A stretch of DNA of 44,431 bases, from assembly GCF_001816165.1 (NCBI RefSeq), contig NZ_MDZC01000056.1, positions 1-44,431 on the forward strand. Reading direction: 5' to 3'. The DNA is from Hymenobacter glacialis. GTDB taxonomy: Bacteria > Bacteroidota > Bacteroidia > Cytophagales > Hymenobacteraceae. A model generated the notes under the pieces. It was not told the DNA's origin, searched no databases, and worked only from the letters and a program-made list of their open reading frames with translations. Shown here one piece after another: positions 33,285-41,019 of this stretch; within the stretch, counting starts at the first letter, position 1; each line of letters starts with the position of its first letter. Made by a program: the position numbers and the translations under genes.

Positions 33285-33995
33285 ATGCGCTTTCTACTCA
33301 TCGGTTTGTTGGTGGCCGCGGCCACGCCCGTCGCCTTTGCCCAGGCAGCCCTAAGCCCGGTGGTGGCCACCGACCCCGAATACATCAACCGCGAGCTGGC
33401 CAAGGGCAAAGGCCACTCCAATATGGCCGCAGACGGCACCCCCTTTCTGATGCCCTACTGGTCGCGCGGCAACGTGTTGATGACCACCGGACGCGTGCCC
33501 CGGCCGTGGCTGAAGTACGATTTGGCCAAAGACCGGCTACTTTGGCGGCGCTCGCCTACCGACTCACTTGAGCTTGACACCAGCCTGGTGACGGAGTTTT
33601 CGCTGGCTGACTCCCTCCGTGGTAAGATTTACACTTACCGGCGCTACCTCGCTGCCCGGATTGCCAGCTATCCCTTGCGCACGGCTTTTTTTGAAGTGAA
33701 TTACGACGAAGGCAAGTCGGCCTTGCTGCGGCGCCGCACGCGCACCATCCTTGGCGGCAGCAACGGCCCTTCTCTGGCTGGCCGCCAAGCCGGAAAATGG
33801 GAGGAAACCAGCACGTTCTACCTCAAAAACTCCGACAACGTCATCGAGCCAGTGAAGCTGAACGCAAAAGCGGTGCTCACCACCCTGGGCAAAGCAAAAG
33901 CGCCGCTCCTGACGGCCTACGTCACCCGCGAGCGCCTCGACCTCAGCCAGGAAACGGATGTGGTGAAACTACTCAGGTACTACGACTCGCTGTAA
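33285..33995 (+). CDS. Secreted protein of unknown function, paralogue 2 of 3
   Basis: The 236-residue product has a signal peptide ending in VAFAQA and a short linker. The core follows: LMPYWSRGNVLM, RPWLKYD, TEFSLADSL, TYRRYLAARI, LRTAFFEVNYDEGKSALLRRR and the terminal LLRYYDSL. It has the shortest variable region of the three. An insertion after the ALLRRR motif is rich in G and S. Codon use is GC-rich like the neighbours. The function is unknown; the signal peptide points to the periplasm or outside. A weak -7-like box TAGCTTTC lies at 33252-33259. Confidence 0.8.
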   Translation: MRFLLIGLLVAAATPVAFAQAALSPVVATDPEYINRELAKGKGHSNMAADGTPFLMPYWSRGNVLMTTGRVPRPWLKYDLAKDRLLWRRSPTDSLELDTSLVTEFSLADSLRGKIYTYRRYLAARIASYPLRTAFFEVNYDEGKSALLRRRTRTILGGSNGPSLAGRQAGKWEETSTFYLKNSDNVIEPVKLNAKAVLTTLGKAKAPLLTAYVTRERLDLSQETDVVKLLRYYDSL

Positions 33996-34166
33996 ACCGC
34001 GCTTGCGCATATTTGAAAAATTTCTTTTACTAAAAAAATGGTCTTCCTAAATTCTCATCTCTACTCCTATAATCCCTGGTCCCCTCGTATGCACCAACTA
34101 AGCACGGCCCGGGGTACAGGCCGCGTTCGGGGCTATCTTGCCGGGCACTTTTCCCCTATTCGCATC

Positions 34167-34913
34167 ATGCGCCCTTTGTCTTTGCTCATCCTGGCGCTGC
34201 TCAGCGGACAGCTCGCTCGCGCACAAGATTACCGCACGCCCCCAGGGGGTGGCGGCCCTACCAAAGTCCAGCCCGTCGACATGTCCAAATACTTCAAGCA
34301 ACCCAATGCTCCAGCGCCTTCGCCGCCGAAGAATGGCACCGAAGCCCTTGGCTCCAGGGCTGAATTGTACCTTTTCCCGCGCTGGACGCAAGGCGTGCTG
34401 CGGCCCTATACTGGCGCACCTCGTCGGGAGTGGCTGAAGTACAATGCCGTTGACCATCAGCTCATTTACCGCACCCTCGTCGGAGCAACTGAAGTTGTTA
34501 AGGTGGTGGATACGGACTTGCTCCGTGAGTTCTCGGTGGGCGACTCGCTGCTGGGCCAGCGCCTGACCTTCCGCCGTTACCTTGGTGCGCGCATGGCAAA
34601 ACCGGCCCTGCGCAAGGCCTTTTTTGAGGTGCATTACGATGCCGGCAAAACGGCCCTGCTATGCCAGCGCACGCACGTCGTGCGTGCAGGCGAGGTGAGC
34701 CACGGCCTCCCCGGCACGCGGGACGTCCTCACCTACTTTCTCAAAACAACGGACAACCAGCTCACGCCCGTGAAGCTGAGCCCCGCGCCCTTCCTGGCCG
34801 CCTTGGGTCCCGCCCACGCCGACGCCTTGGCCGCCTACGCCCGCGCCCAGCAGCTGGACCTTCGGCGCGAGACCGACGCGGTCCGGCTCTTGGTCTACTA
34901 CGATTCGCTCTGA
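34167..34913 (+). CDS. Secreted protein of unknown function, paralogue 3 of 3
   Basis: From the ATG at 34167 the product is 248 residues with a signal peptide ending in QLARAQ; the open frame from 34038 adds a stretch that is not signal-like. A G/P-rich linker precedes the core: LFPRWTQGVLRPY, REWLKYN, REFSVGDSL, TFRRYLGARM, LRKAFFEVHYDAGKTALLCQR, YFLKTTDNQLTPVKL and the end LLVYYDSL. Identity to paralogue 1 is clear in the FFEVxYDAGxTALLC block and in KTxDNxLTPxxL. It lies 171 bp downstream of paralogue 2 in the same direction. Its stop is 7 bp from the stop of the opposite acyl-CoA ligase. Confidence 0.8.
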   Translation: MRPLSLLILALLSGQLARAQDYRTPPGGGGPTKVQPVDMSKYFKQPNAPAPSPPKNGTEALGSRAELYLFPRWTQGVLRPYTGAPRREWLKYNAVDHQLIYRTLVGATEVVKVVDTDLLREFSVGDSLLGQRLTFRRYLGARMAKPALRKAFFEVHYDAGKTALLCQRTHVVRAGEVSHGLPGTRDVLTYFLKTTDNQLTPVKLSPAPFLAALGPAHADALAAYARAQQLDLRRETDAVRLLVYYDSL

Positions 34914-34920
34914 AGACACC

Positions 34921-36546
34921 CTACGCCACCGAATACCCAGCAAAGTCCTTGCGAATCTGCGTTTTGAGTAGCTTGCCGGTGGCCGTGTGGGGCAATTGCT
35001 CCACAAATTCAACCGCGTCAGGCTCGCAGAACTTGGCCACCTTTCCCCGAAAAAAGTCGAGCAGCTCCTGCGCCGACACCTCCATGCCGGGGCGGCGCAC
35101 CACCACCAGCAGGGGCCGCTCGCTCCACTTGGCGCTGGGCACCCCAATAACGGCGGCCTCGGCCACGGCGGGGTGGCCCACGGCCAGGTTTTCGAGGTCG
35201 ATGCTGGAAATCCATTCGCCACCGGACTTGATGACGTCCTTCGAGCGGTCGGTGATTTGCATAAAGCCGTCGCCGTCGATGGTGGCCACGTCGCCGGTGC
35301 GAAACCAGCCGTCGGCGGTGAGCTCACCGGACGTGCCGCTGCCGTAGTAGTCGCGCACCACCCAGGGGCCGCGCACCAGCAGGTCGCCAAAGGCCACGCC
35401 GTCGTGCGGGAGCTCGTGGCCGTCGTCGCCCACAATTTTCATGTCCACGCCGTACACGGGGCGGCCCTGCTTGGCGCGCAGGGCCAGGCTGTCGGCGGGG
35501 CTGAGGGCGGCGTGTTTGGGTTTCACGCTGCTGGTGGTGCCCAGGGGGCTGGTTTCGGTCATGCCCCAGGCGTGCAGAATGGTCACATTCAGCTCTTCTT
35601 CGAACGCCTTCATCAGGGCCGGCGGGCACGAGGAGCCGCCCACTACGGTACGTTTCAGGGTGGAGAACCTGCGGCTGCCTTCGCGCATGAACTGCAGCAG
35701 CCCCAGCCAGATGGTGGGCACCCCGGCCGAGAACGTAACGCCTTCGGCCTCAAACAGCTCGTAGAGGCTGGCGGCGTCCATGCCGGCGCCGGGCAGCACC
35801 AGCTTGGCCCCGTTGAGCGGCGCGGCATACGGCAGGCCCCAGGCGTTGACGTGGAACATGGGTACCACGGGCATTATCACGTCGCGGGCCGAGCAGCTCA
35901 GGGCATCGGGCAATGAAATACCCAGCGCGTGCAGCACCGTGGAGCGGTGCGAGTACAGCACGCCCTTGGGCTGGTCGGTGGTGCCGGAGGTGTAGCACAA
36001 GGAGCAGGCCGTGTTCTCGTCAAGCATGGGCCACTCGTAGTCAGCGGTTTCGGCAGCCAGCAGGTCTTCGTAGCTGCACAGGCCGGGCATCACGGAAGTG
36101 GCGGGCAGGTGCGCGGCGGGCGCCATCAGCACCCACTTTTCCACGGTGGGGCACAAGGGCGCCAGCCGCTCCACCAGGGGCAGAAAGGTCAGGTCGAAGA
36201 ACAGCAACCGGTCCTGGGCGTGGTTGATGATGTAGACGAGCTGCTCCGGAAACAGGCGCGGGTTGATGGTGTGGCACACCGCTCCAATGCCCGCCACGCC
36301 GTAGTACAGCTCGAAGTGCCGGTGGGTATTCCAGGCCAGCGTGCCCACCCGGTCGCCGTTGGCCATGCCCAGCTTCAGCAGGGCATTGGCCAGCTGCTTG
36401 CTGCGGCCGTGCGCGGCGGCGTAGCCGTAGCGGTGGATGCCCCCCTCGGGCAAACGCGAAACAATTTCGGTATCGGCGTGCCACTTGGCAGCGTGTTCGA
36501 GAAGGCCAGCTACGCGGAGCTGGTCGGCCATCATGAGTCCTTGCAT
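34921..36546 (-). CDS. Acyl-CoA ligase of the AMP-binding superfamily
   Basis: The 541-residue protein is a complete ANL-superfamily adenylating enzyme. The phosphate-binding loop is SLCYTSGTTDQPKGVLYSH (182-200), then HAWGMTETSPLG, GWFRTGDVATIDGDG, the hinge region ITDRSKDVIKSGGEWIS and the C-terminal catalytic lysine in TATGKLLK. The pattern best fits medium- or long-chain fatty-acyl-CoA ligases of the AlkK/DmdB branch. It activates a carboxylic acid with ATP and joins it to CoA in the cytoplasm. Chain length cannot be read from sequence. The ATG at 36546 was chosen; methionines at residues 5-6 are alternatives. It is convergent with paralogue 3. Confidence 0.92.
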   Translation of the reverse strand: MQGLMMADQLRVAGLLEHAAKWHADTEIVSRLPEGGIHRYGYAAAHGRSKQLANALLKLGMANGDRVGTLAWNTHRHFELYYGVAGIGAVCHTINPRLFPEQLVYIINHAQDRLLFFDLTFLPLVERLAPLCPTVEKWVLMAPAAHLPATSVMPGLCSYEDLLAAETADYEWPMLDENTACSLCYTSGTTDQPKGVLYSHRSTVLHALGISLPDALSCSARDVIMPVVPMFHVNAWGLPYAAPLNGAKLVLPGAGMDAASLYELFEAEGVTFSAGVPTIWLGLLQFMREGSRRFSTLKRTVVGGSSCPPALMKAFEEELNVTILHAWGMTETSPLGTTSSVKPKHAALSPADSLALRAKQGRPVYGVDMKIVGDDGHELPHDGVAFGDLLVRGPWVVRDYYGSGTSGELTADGWFRTGDVATIDGDGFMQITDRSKDVIKSGGEWISSIDLENLAVGHPAVAEAAVIGVPSAKWSERPLLVVVRRPGMEVSAQELLDFFRGKVAKFCEPDAVEFVEQLPHTATGKLLKTQIRKDFAGYSVA

Positions 36547-36742
36547 GGGAGGGAACGAGTGGGGTGAGAAGTACGAAACGCCAAGCTACCCAATAATAAT
36601 GGGTTGGCGCACAGCGGCCGGACCACCCGCGCGACTGCTCCACCTACCGGCGCCTTGCTAGCGCACAAAAGCCGTGGGATGCTGGATAATAACTACGTTT
36701 ACGATTTGTTGCCCGACACCTCCACCAGATTCTATCCTGTTT

Positions 36743-37981
36743 ATGCAAAAGCCTCTTCTGTTAGCGTTGGGGGCAATCCTGGGGATTGCTGCACCGAATG
36801 CCGCCGCCCAAACGCCCCTGAAAGTGGGCGACCAGCTGCCCGACTTTGTGCTGCCCCGCGTGGTGAATGGCATGGCCCCCACCTTCACGCCCGACGACGC
36901 CAAAAGCAAAGTGCTTGTGCTCGAATTCTGGAGCACCACCTGCAGCCCCTGCATCCCGGCGCTGGAAAAGCTTTCTGCGTTGCAGCAACGCCACCCCAAG
37001 GAACTGCAAGTGGTGGGCATCTCCACAGACTCAGAAGCCCGGCTGCAGAAGTTTCTGGCAAAACGGCCGCTCCCGGTGCCGCTGGCGTCAGCACCTGATG
37101 CTGATGAAATCAACAAGCTGTTTCCGCACCGCATGGTGTCGCACACAGTGGTGGTCGATAAAAACCGGCGCGTGGTGGCCATCACCTCGCCGGAGCAACT
37201 TACCGAAGCGGCCCTGCTCGACGTGGCCGCCGGCCGGCCAGTGCGCCTCAAGCTGAAGCAGGACGTGCTGAACGGCGACCCCATGAGCTACTTTTCCGTC
37301 GACTCGACCACCAGCTACGGCGTGAACGTGCGCCCGTACATTCAGGGCCTGCAGGGTATGATGCGACCGGAGCGCAAGGGTCCGTTTGCGCAGCGACGGC
37401 TGACGGCCATCAACGTGAGTGCCAACGTGCTGTTTCAGTTGGCCTACGAAACCACCAGCCGGCGCATTCTCAACCAGCTGCCCGACAGCCTGCGACAGTA
37501 CGACGATTTGAACCTGGTTTGCTTCGACCTGATAGTGCCGCCCGGCCAGGAAGCCAACCTGCGGCCCATTATGCGCGAAGCCCTGCGGCAGTATTTGCCG
37601 GTGAAGGCCGAGTGGGTACCGACAACCAAACCCGCCTACGTGCTACGGCGGCGCAAAGCCGCGCCCGCGCTGCCCACCTCCACCAAACCAAAAAAGTACA
37701 GCTTCGGCGGCGGGGAGTTTGGCATGGAAGGCAGCCCGATGGAAACCCTGCGCGACTACCTCGAAAACGAGCTCGGCAAACCCGTGGTGGACGAAACCGG
37801 CCTCACCGGCCGATACGATGTGACCCTGACCACCCAGAACGAAGACATCAAAGCATCCGTGTCCACCGCGCTGGCCCGCTTAGGCCTGGAAGTGATGGAG
37901 GCCCCGCGCAGTATCAGCATGCTCCGGCTGTCGCCTGCCCCGGCCGGCCAGCCGATATTGGGGAAGGCAGTAGCTCGGTAG
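36743..37981 (+). CDS. TlpA-like thiol-disulfide protein with DUF3738-type C-terminal domain
   Basis: The 412-residue product starts with a signal peptide ending in NAAAQ (the frame extends upstream to 36674, but the ATG at 36743 begins the signal). A thioredoxin-like TlpA domain follows (about 25-160) with the redox motif CSPC (C67, C70) in FWSTTCSPCIPALE. The second half (about 190-400) resembles the DUF3738/TIGR03435 family, whose typical KPVVDETGLTGRYDVTL is present. The first part probably acts as a periplasmic reductase; the role of DUF3738 is unknown. The fusion has no obvious partner nearby. A terminator follows the stop. Confidence 0.87.
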   Translation: MQKPLLLALGAILGIAAPNAAAQTPLKVGDQLPDFVLPRVVNGMAPTFTPDDAKSKVLVLEFWSTTCSPCIPALEKLSALQQRHPKELQVVGISTDSEARLQKFLAKRPLPVPLASAPDADEINKLFPHRMVSHTVVVDKNRRVVAITSPEQLTEAALLDVAAGRPVRLKLKQDVLNGDPMSYFSVDSTTSYGVNVRPYIQGLQGMMRPERKGPFAQRRLTAINVSANVLFQLAYETTSRRILNQLPDSLRQYDDLNLVCFDLIVPPGQEANLRPIMREALRQYLPVKAEWVPTTKPAYVLRRRKAAPALPTSTKPKKYSFGGGEFGMEGSPMETLRDYLENELGKPVVDETGLTGRYDVTLTTQNEDIKASVSTALARLGLEVMEAPRSISMLRLSPAPAGQPILGKAVAR

Positions 37982-37992
37982 CTCCGCCCCAA

Positions 37993-38043
37993 CGCAAAAG
38001 GGGGAAGTAAAGCCTTCTGCGGCCTCACTTCCCCCTTTTTTGC
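37993..38043. terminator. Bidirectional terminator between tlpA-like gene and TonB receptor
   Basis: The 13-nt stem AAAAGGGGGAAGT pairs with ACTTCCCCCTTTT across a 17-18-nt loop, with T6 on the right and an A-run on the left. Both converging genes end beside it. Confidence 0.88.
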
Positions 38044-38079
38044 GCCTATTCAAGCATCGTTGCCCAGTTTCAGCGGCAC

Positions 38080-40842
38080 CTAGTCGATGTCGAACAGCAG
38101 GCCCGCGTACACAATGCGGCCCTGGCTGGGCGCGCCGTATACCTGGAAGTTGCGGCTGTCGAAGAGGTTGGTACCGCCCACCTGCACGGTGGTATGCAGC
38201 TTGGGTACAGTGTAGCCCAGCTGCGCATCCACTACCTGCGCCGAGGGAATGGTACCGGTGGCAAATGTCGACTCGAACGTGTAGCTGCTCACCTGGCGGA
38301 AGTTGGCGTTGTAGCTCAGCTTGCGCTCAAGCAGCAGGCCGTCAACACCAAGGTTGAACTTGTGCTCGGGCGTGTTGAAGAACGAGAGCGTACCGGGCTG
38401 AAAGTTTTTCGTAATAAGGGCGTTGTAGCTGTAGTTGCCGGTCAGGGTGAGGGCCGTGCCAAAGTTATAGCCCATGGAGATGCCCGCGCCCTGGCTTTTC
38501 ACCGTCTGGTCCACGTTGGTGTTGATTTGGATAACGCGGGTAGGCAGGGCCGCGTTGGCGAAGCGGAACGGTGCGGCTGCGCCAATCTGCGCCGGGGTGG
38601 GCCGGCTGCCGTCGAGGTTGCCGATGAAGTTGCGGGTGGCAATGAAGTTGTCGTAGGCGCTGTAGAAGTAATCAAGGTCCACGAACAGCTTGCTGGTGAG
38701 CTGGCCGCGGTAGCCCACCTCGCCGCTGTTCACCTTCTCAAGCTTCAGGCCGGGGCTCTGGTACTCCAGGGCGGCCAGGTCGGCGGTGCGGGTGGGGGCC
38801 AGGATGCCGGGCAGCTGGGTAGCCAGACCCGTGGTGTAGCCTCGGAAGCCCGAGCCGACGTTGCCCACCAGAATGGCACGGCCTACGTCGAGCCGGATAT
38901 ACTGGGCGTCCTGCGAGGCTGCGCGGAAGGCGCGGCTGTAGCTGGAGCGGAAGTTGTGCTGCTTCTCAGCACCCAGCGAATACACGGCCGATACGCGGGG
39001 CGAGAAAGCGGTGCCAAAGTTCTGGAACCGGTCGACGCGGCCGGCGGCGGCCAGCTTCAGGTGGTCGTCCAGAAAAGCCCGGCTGGCCTGAGCGTAAGCA
39101 CCGTACTCGTAGTTACGGATGCGGCCGCTTTCGCGGGTGTCTTCGAGCAGGCTGCCGTCGGAGCCCAGGTCGTAGCGGCGGTAGGCGCCGCCCACCACCA
39201 CGTCCACTATTTCGGAGTTGAAGTTGTACTGGCCGCTGGCCTCGGAAAGCACCGAACGCAGAATGAGGCGGGCGCCCTGCCCCGGCGTAGGGTTGTGAAT
39301 GATGCGGTCGCGGGCGTCTTTAAAAGCCTGGGTGCCCGGCTGCAGCACGGGCGCGTTGGCGTTGGCCGTGGTGCGCGCCGAGAGGGCTGCCGCGTCGGCG
39401 TTGCCGCCGTTGGCCTGGAAAGCCTGGTTATACGCAGCCGCATAGGTGCCAAAGTAGCGCGTGGCGTAGCTCACCGGAGCGCCGTTGGCGTCCACCACAG
39501 GCTGGCCGTTGGCGCCCGTGGCCTGCTGCAGCTGCAGCACGCCGCCCAGGAAGCCCAGGTTGTAGGAGCCGTCGGTGAGCGGGTCGCGCTTGCCCGAGAA
39601 ATCGCGGGTCTGGAAGGCCCGCACCACCCAGTTGCGTCCTTCAATGGCCAACTTACCCTGGTGGGCGCCGGCATCCACAATGCGATAGCGGCTGGCCGCC
39701 TGAAAGGTGGTGTTGGTGGCCGCGTAGCGGTAGCTGGCCGTGGCTTTTATCTTTTCAGTGAGCTTCACCGCCAGGCTGGGCGACACCTTAACGGAGTACG
39801 TGGGGTTGTTATCGGTGATGAGGTCGGCTTCCGAGAAGCCGGGCAGGAAAACCGTTTTGCCATTGAGCGCGCCGCCGGTAGCGCCAAAGGTGTTGCCGGC
39901 GTCGCCATACACGCTCACCGCATCATAACCCAGGTTGGAACCGGCGGGGTTGTTGGCTGGCTCAAGCAATTTGGAGGTCGCGTCGAAGTTGCGGCCGGTG
40001 AAGTCATCGGCCCGGATGCCGCCGCCCGATATTTTGAAGGCCACCCGCTCGCCGAGCTTCACGGCGTAGCGCAGCTGCCCATCGAGCAGGTTGCGGTTGC
40101 CGCCGCGCAGGCGCACCGTGAGGCCGGTGTCCTTAAAAGGGTCTTTTGAGTTGGTGAGCAGCACGCCATTGAAGGCGTTGGCGCCGTAGAGGGCCGAGGC
40201 CGGGCCGTGCACTACTTCCACGCTGGCCACATCAAGAATGGGCGTGCCGAGCAGGTTACCAAAGTTAGAGCTCAGGCTGGGCAGCTGGGTGTCGGCGTAG
40301 TCGGCCAGCTGAATCACGCGGTCGGAGCGCGACGAGCTGAAGCCCCGGGTACTGAAGCTGGTCAGCAGCATGCTGGAGCTACTCACGTCGATGGATTTGA
40401 ACCGGGCCAGGCCCGCCACAAGGTCGGGAGTGGTCACGTTGTTCACCTGGCGCTGGTCTATTTTTTCCACCGTCACCGGCACCTGGCCAATGCTCTCCTC
40501 GATGCGCGAGGCCGACACCACCACCTGGTCGAGCATGCCGCTGGTGCGCATCTTCACTACCAGCGCACTTTCGGGGCCGCTCAGCGGAATGTTCTGGGCG
40601 GCGTAGCCCACAAACGAAACCACCAGCACCACGGGAGCTTTGGCAAAGTCGGCCTTTAGCTCGAAGTTGCCCTGCTCGTTGGTGGCGTCGCCGGTGCCCG
40701 TGCCCCGGATAAGTACCGTGACGCCGGGCAGTGGCCGGCCCGCTTCGTCCTGCACCGTGCCGCGCACGGTTTGCAAGGTTTGGGCCCACCCGCACAGCGG
40801 CAGCCACAGAATCAATAGAATACTAGCGAAGAGGTGGCGCAT
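38080..40842 (-). CDS. TonB-dependent outer-membrane receptor
   Basis: From the ATG at 40842 the product is 920 residues; the frame opens at 40884, but the signal peptide (ending in PLCGWAQ) starts at 40842. A carboxypeptidase-regulatory-like domain (about 25-105) has VRGTVQDEAGRPLPGVTV. The TonB-box region contains DQVVVSASRIEES. The plug has TRGFSSSRSDR and VEVVHGPASALYGANAFNG. The barrel ends with GRIVYAGLLFDID rather than the usual aromatic residue. No SusD gene is adjacent, so it belongs to the classical receptor type rather than the SusC type. The ligand is unknown; iron complexes, cobalamin or peptides are all possible. A good promoter lies 30 nt upstream. Confidence 0.93.
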   Translation of the reverse strand: MRHLFASILLILWLPLCGWAQTLQTVRGTVQDEAGRPLPGVTVLIRGTGTGDATNEQGNFELKADFAKAPVVLVVSFVGYAAQNIPLSGPESALVVKMRTSGMLDQVVVSASRIEESIGQVPVTVEKIDQRQVNNVTTPDLVAGLARFKSIDVSSSSMLLTSFSTRGFSSSRSDRVIQLADYADTQLPSLSSNFGNLLGTPILDVASVEVVHGPASALYGANAFNGVLLTNSKDPFKDTGLTVRLRGGNRNLLDGQLRYAVKLGERVAFKISGGGIRADDFTGRNFDATSKLLEPANNPAGSNLGYDAVSVYGDAGNTFGATGGALNGKTVFLPGFSEADLITDNNPTYSVKVSPSLAVKLTEKIKATASYRYAATNTTFQAASRYRIVDAGAHQGKLAIEGRNWVVRAFQTRDFSGKRDPLTDGSYNLGFLGGVLQLQQATGANGQPVVDANGAPVSYATRYFGTYAAAYNQAFQANGGNADAAALSARTTANANAPVLQPGTQAFKDARDRIIHNPTPGQGARLILRSVLSEASGQYNFNSEIVDVVVGGAYRRYDLGSDGSLLEDTRESGRIRNYEYGAYAQASRAFLDDHLKLAAAGRVDRFQNFGTAFSPRVSAVYSLGAEKQHNFRSSYSRAFRAASQDAQYIRLDVGRAILVGNVGSGFRGYTTGLATQLPGILAPTRTADLAALEYQSPGLKLEKVNSGEVGYRGQLTSKLFVDLDYFYSAYDNFIATRNFIGNLDGSRPTPAQIGAAAPFRFANAALPTRVIQINTNVDQTVKSQGAGISMGYNFGTALTLTGNYSYNALITKNFQPGTLSFFNTPEHKFNLGVDGLLLERKLSYNANFRQVSSYTFESTFATGTIPSAQVVDAQLGYTVPKLHTTVQVGGTNLFDSRNFQVYGAPSQGRIVYAGLLFDID

Positions 40843-40871
40843 ACCGTCAGGTTTTAGTGGGATTGATTCCA

Positions 40872-40901
40872 CAAACCTAACCACTTAATGCCTAATTGAA
40901 A
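40872..40901 (-). promoter_or_regulatory. Promoter of the TonB-dependent receptor
   Basis: On the minus strand TAGGTTTG (40879-40872) matches the -7 consensus TAnnTTTG exactly. A -33 TTTC (40901-40898), one base off TTTG, lies 18 nt upstream. The predicted leader is about 24 nt. The region is AT-rich. Confidence 0.65.
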
Positions 40902-41019
40902 AAGAATTTATAGTATGCAAGCATAATAATTTTGGTTAACACCTATAGCTGAGCCAGGTTTTACAACCGGAGTAGGTTAAAGAGCCATGGTGAGGCCGGG
41001 GTGCGGGCGGGCCGGCAGC

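Noticed and set aside
38194..40149. Open frame of 651 codons opposite the TonB receptor
   Set aside because: It is an antisense shadow with no signal peptide or domain. The minus strand has promoter, signal peptide, plug and barrel.
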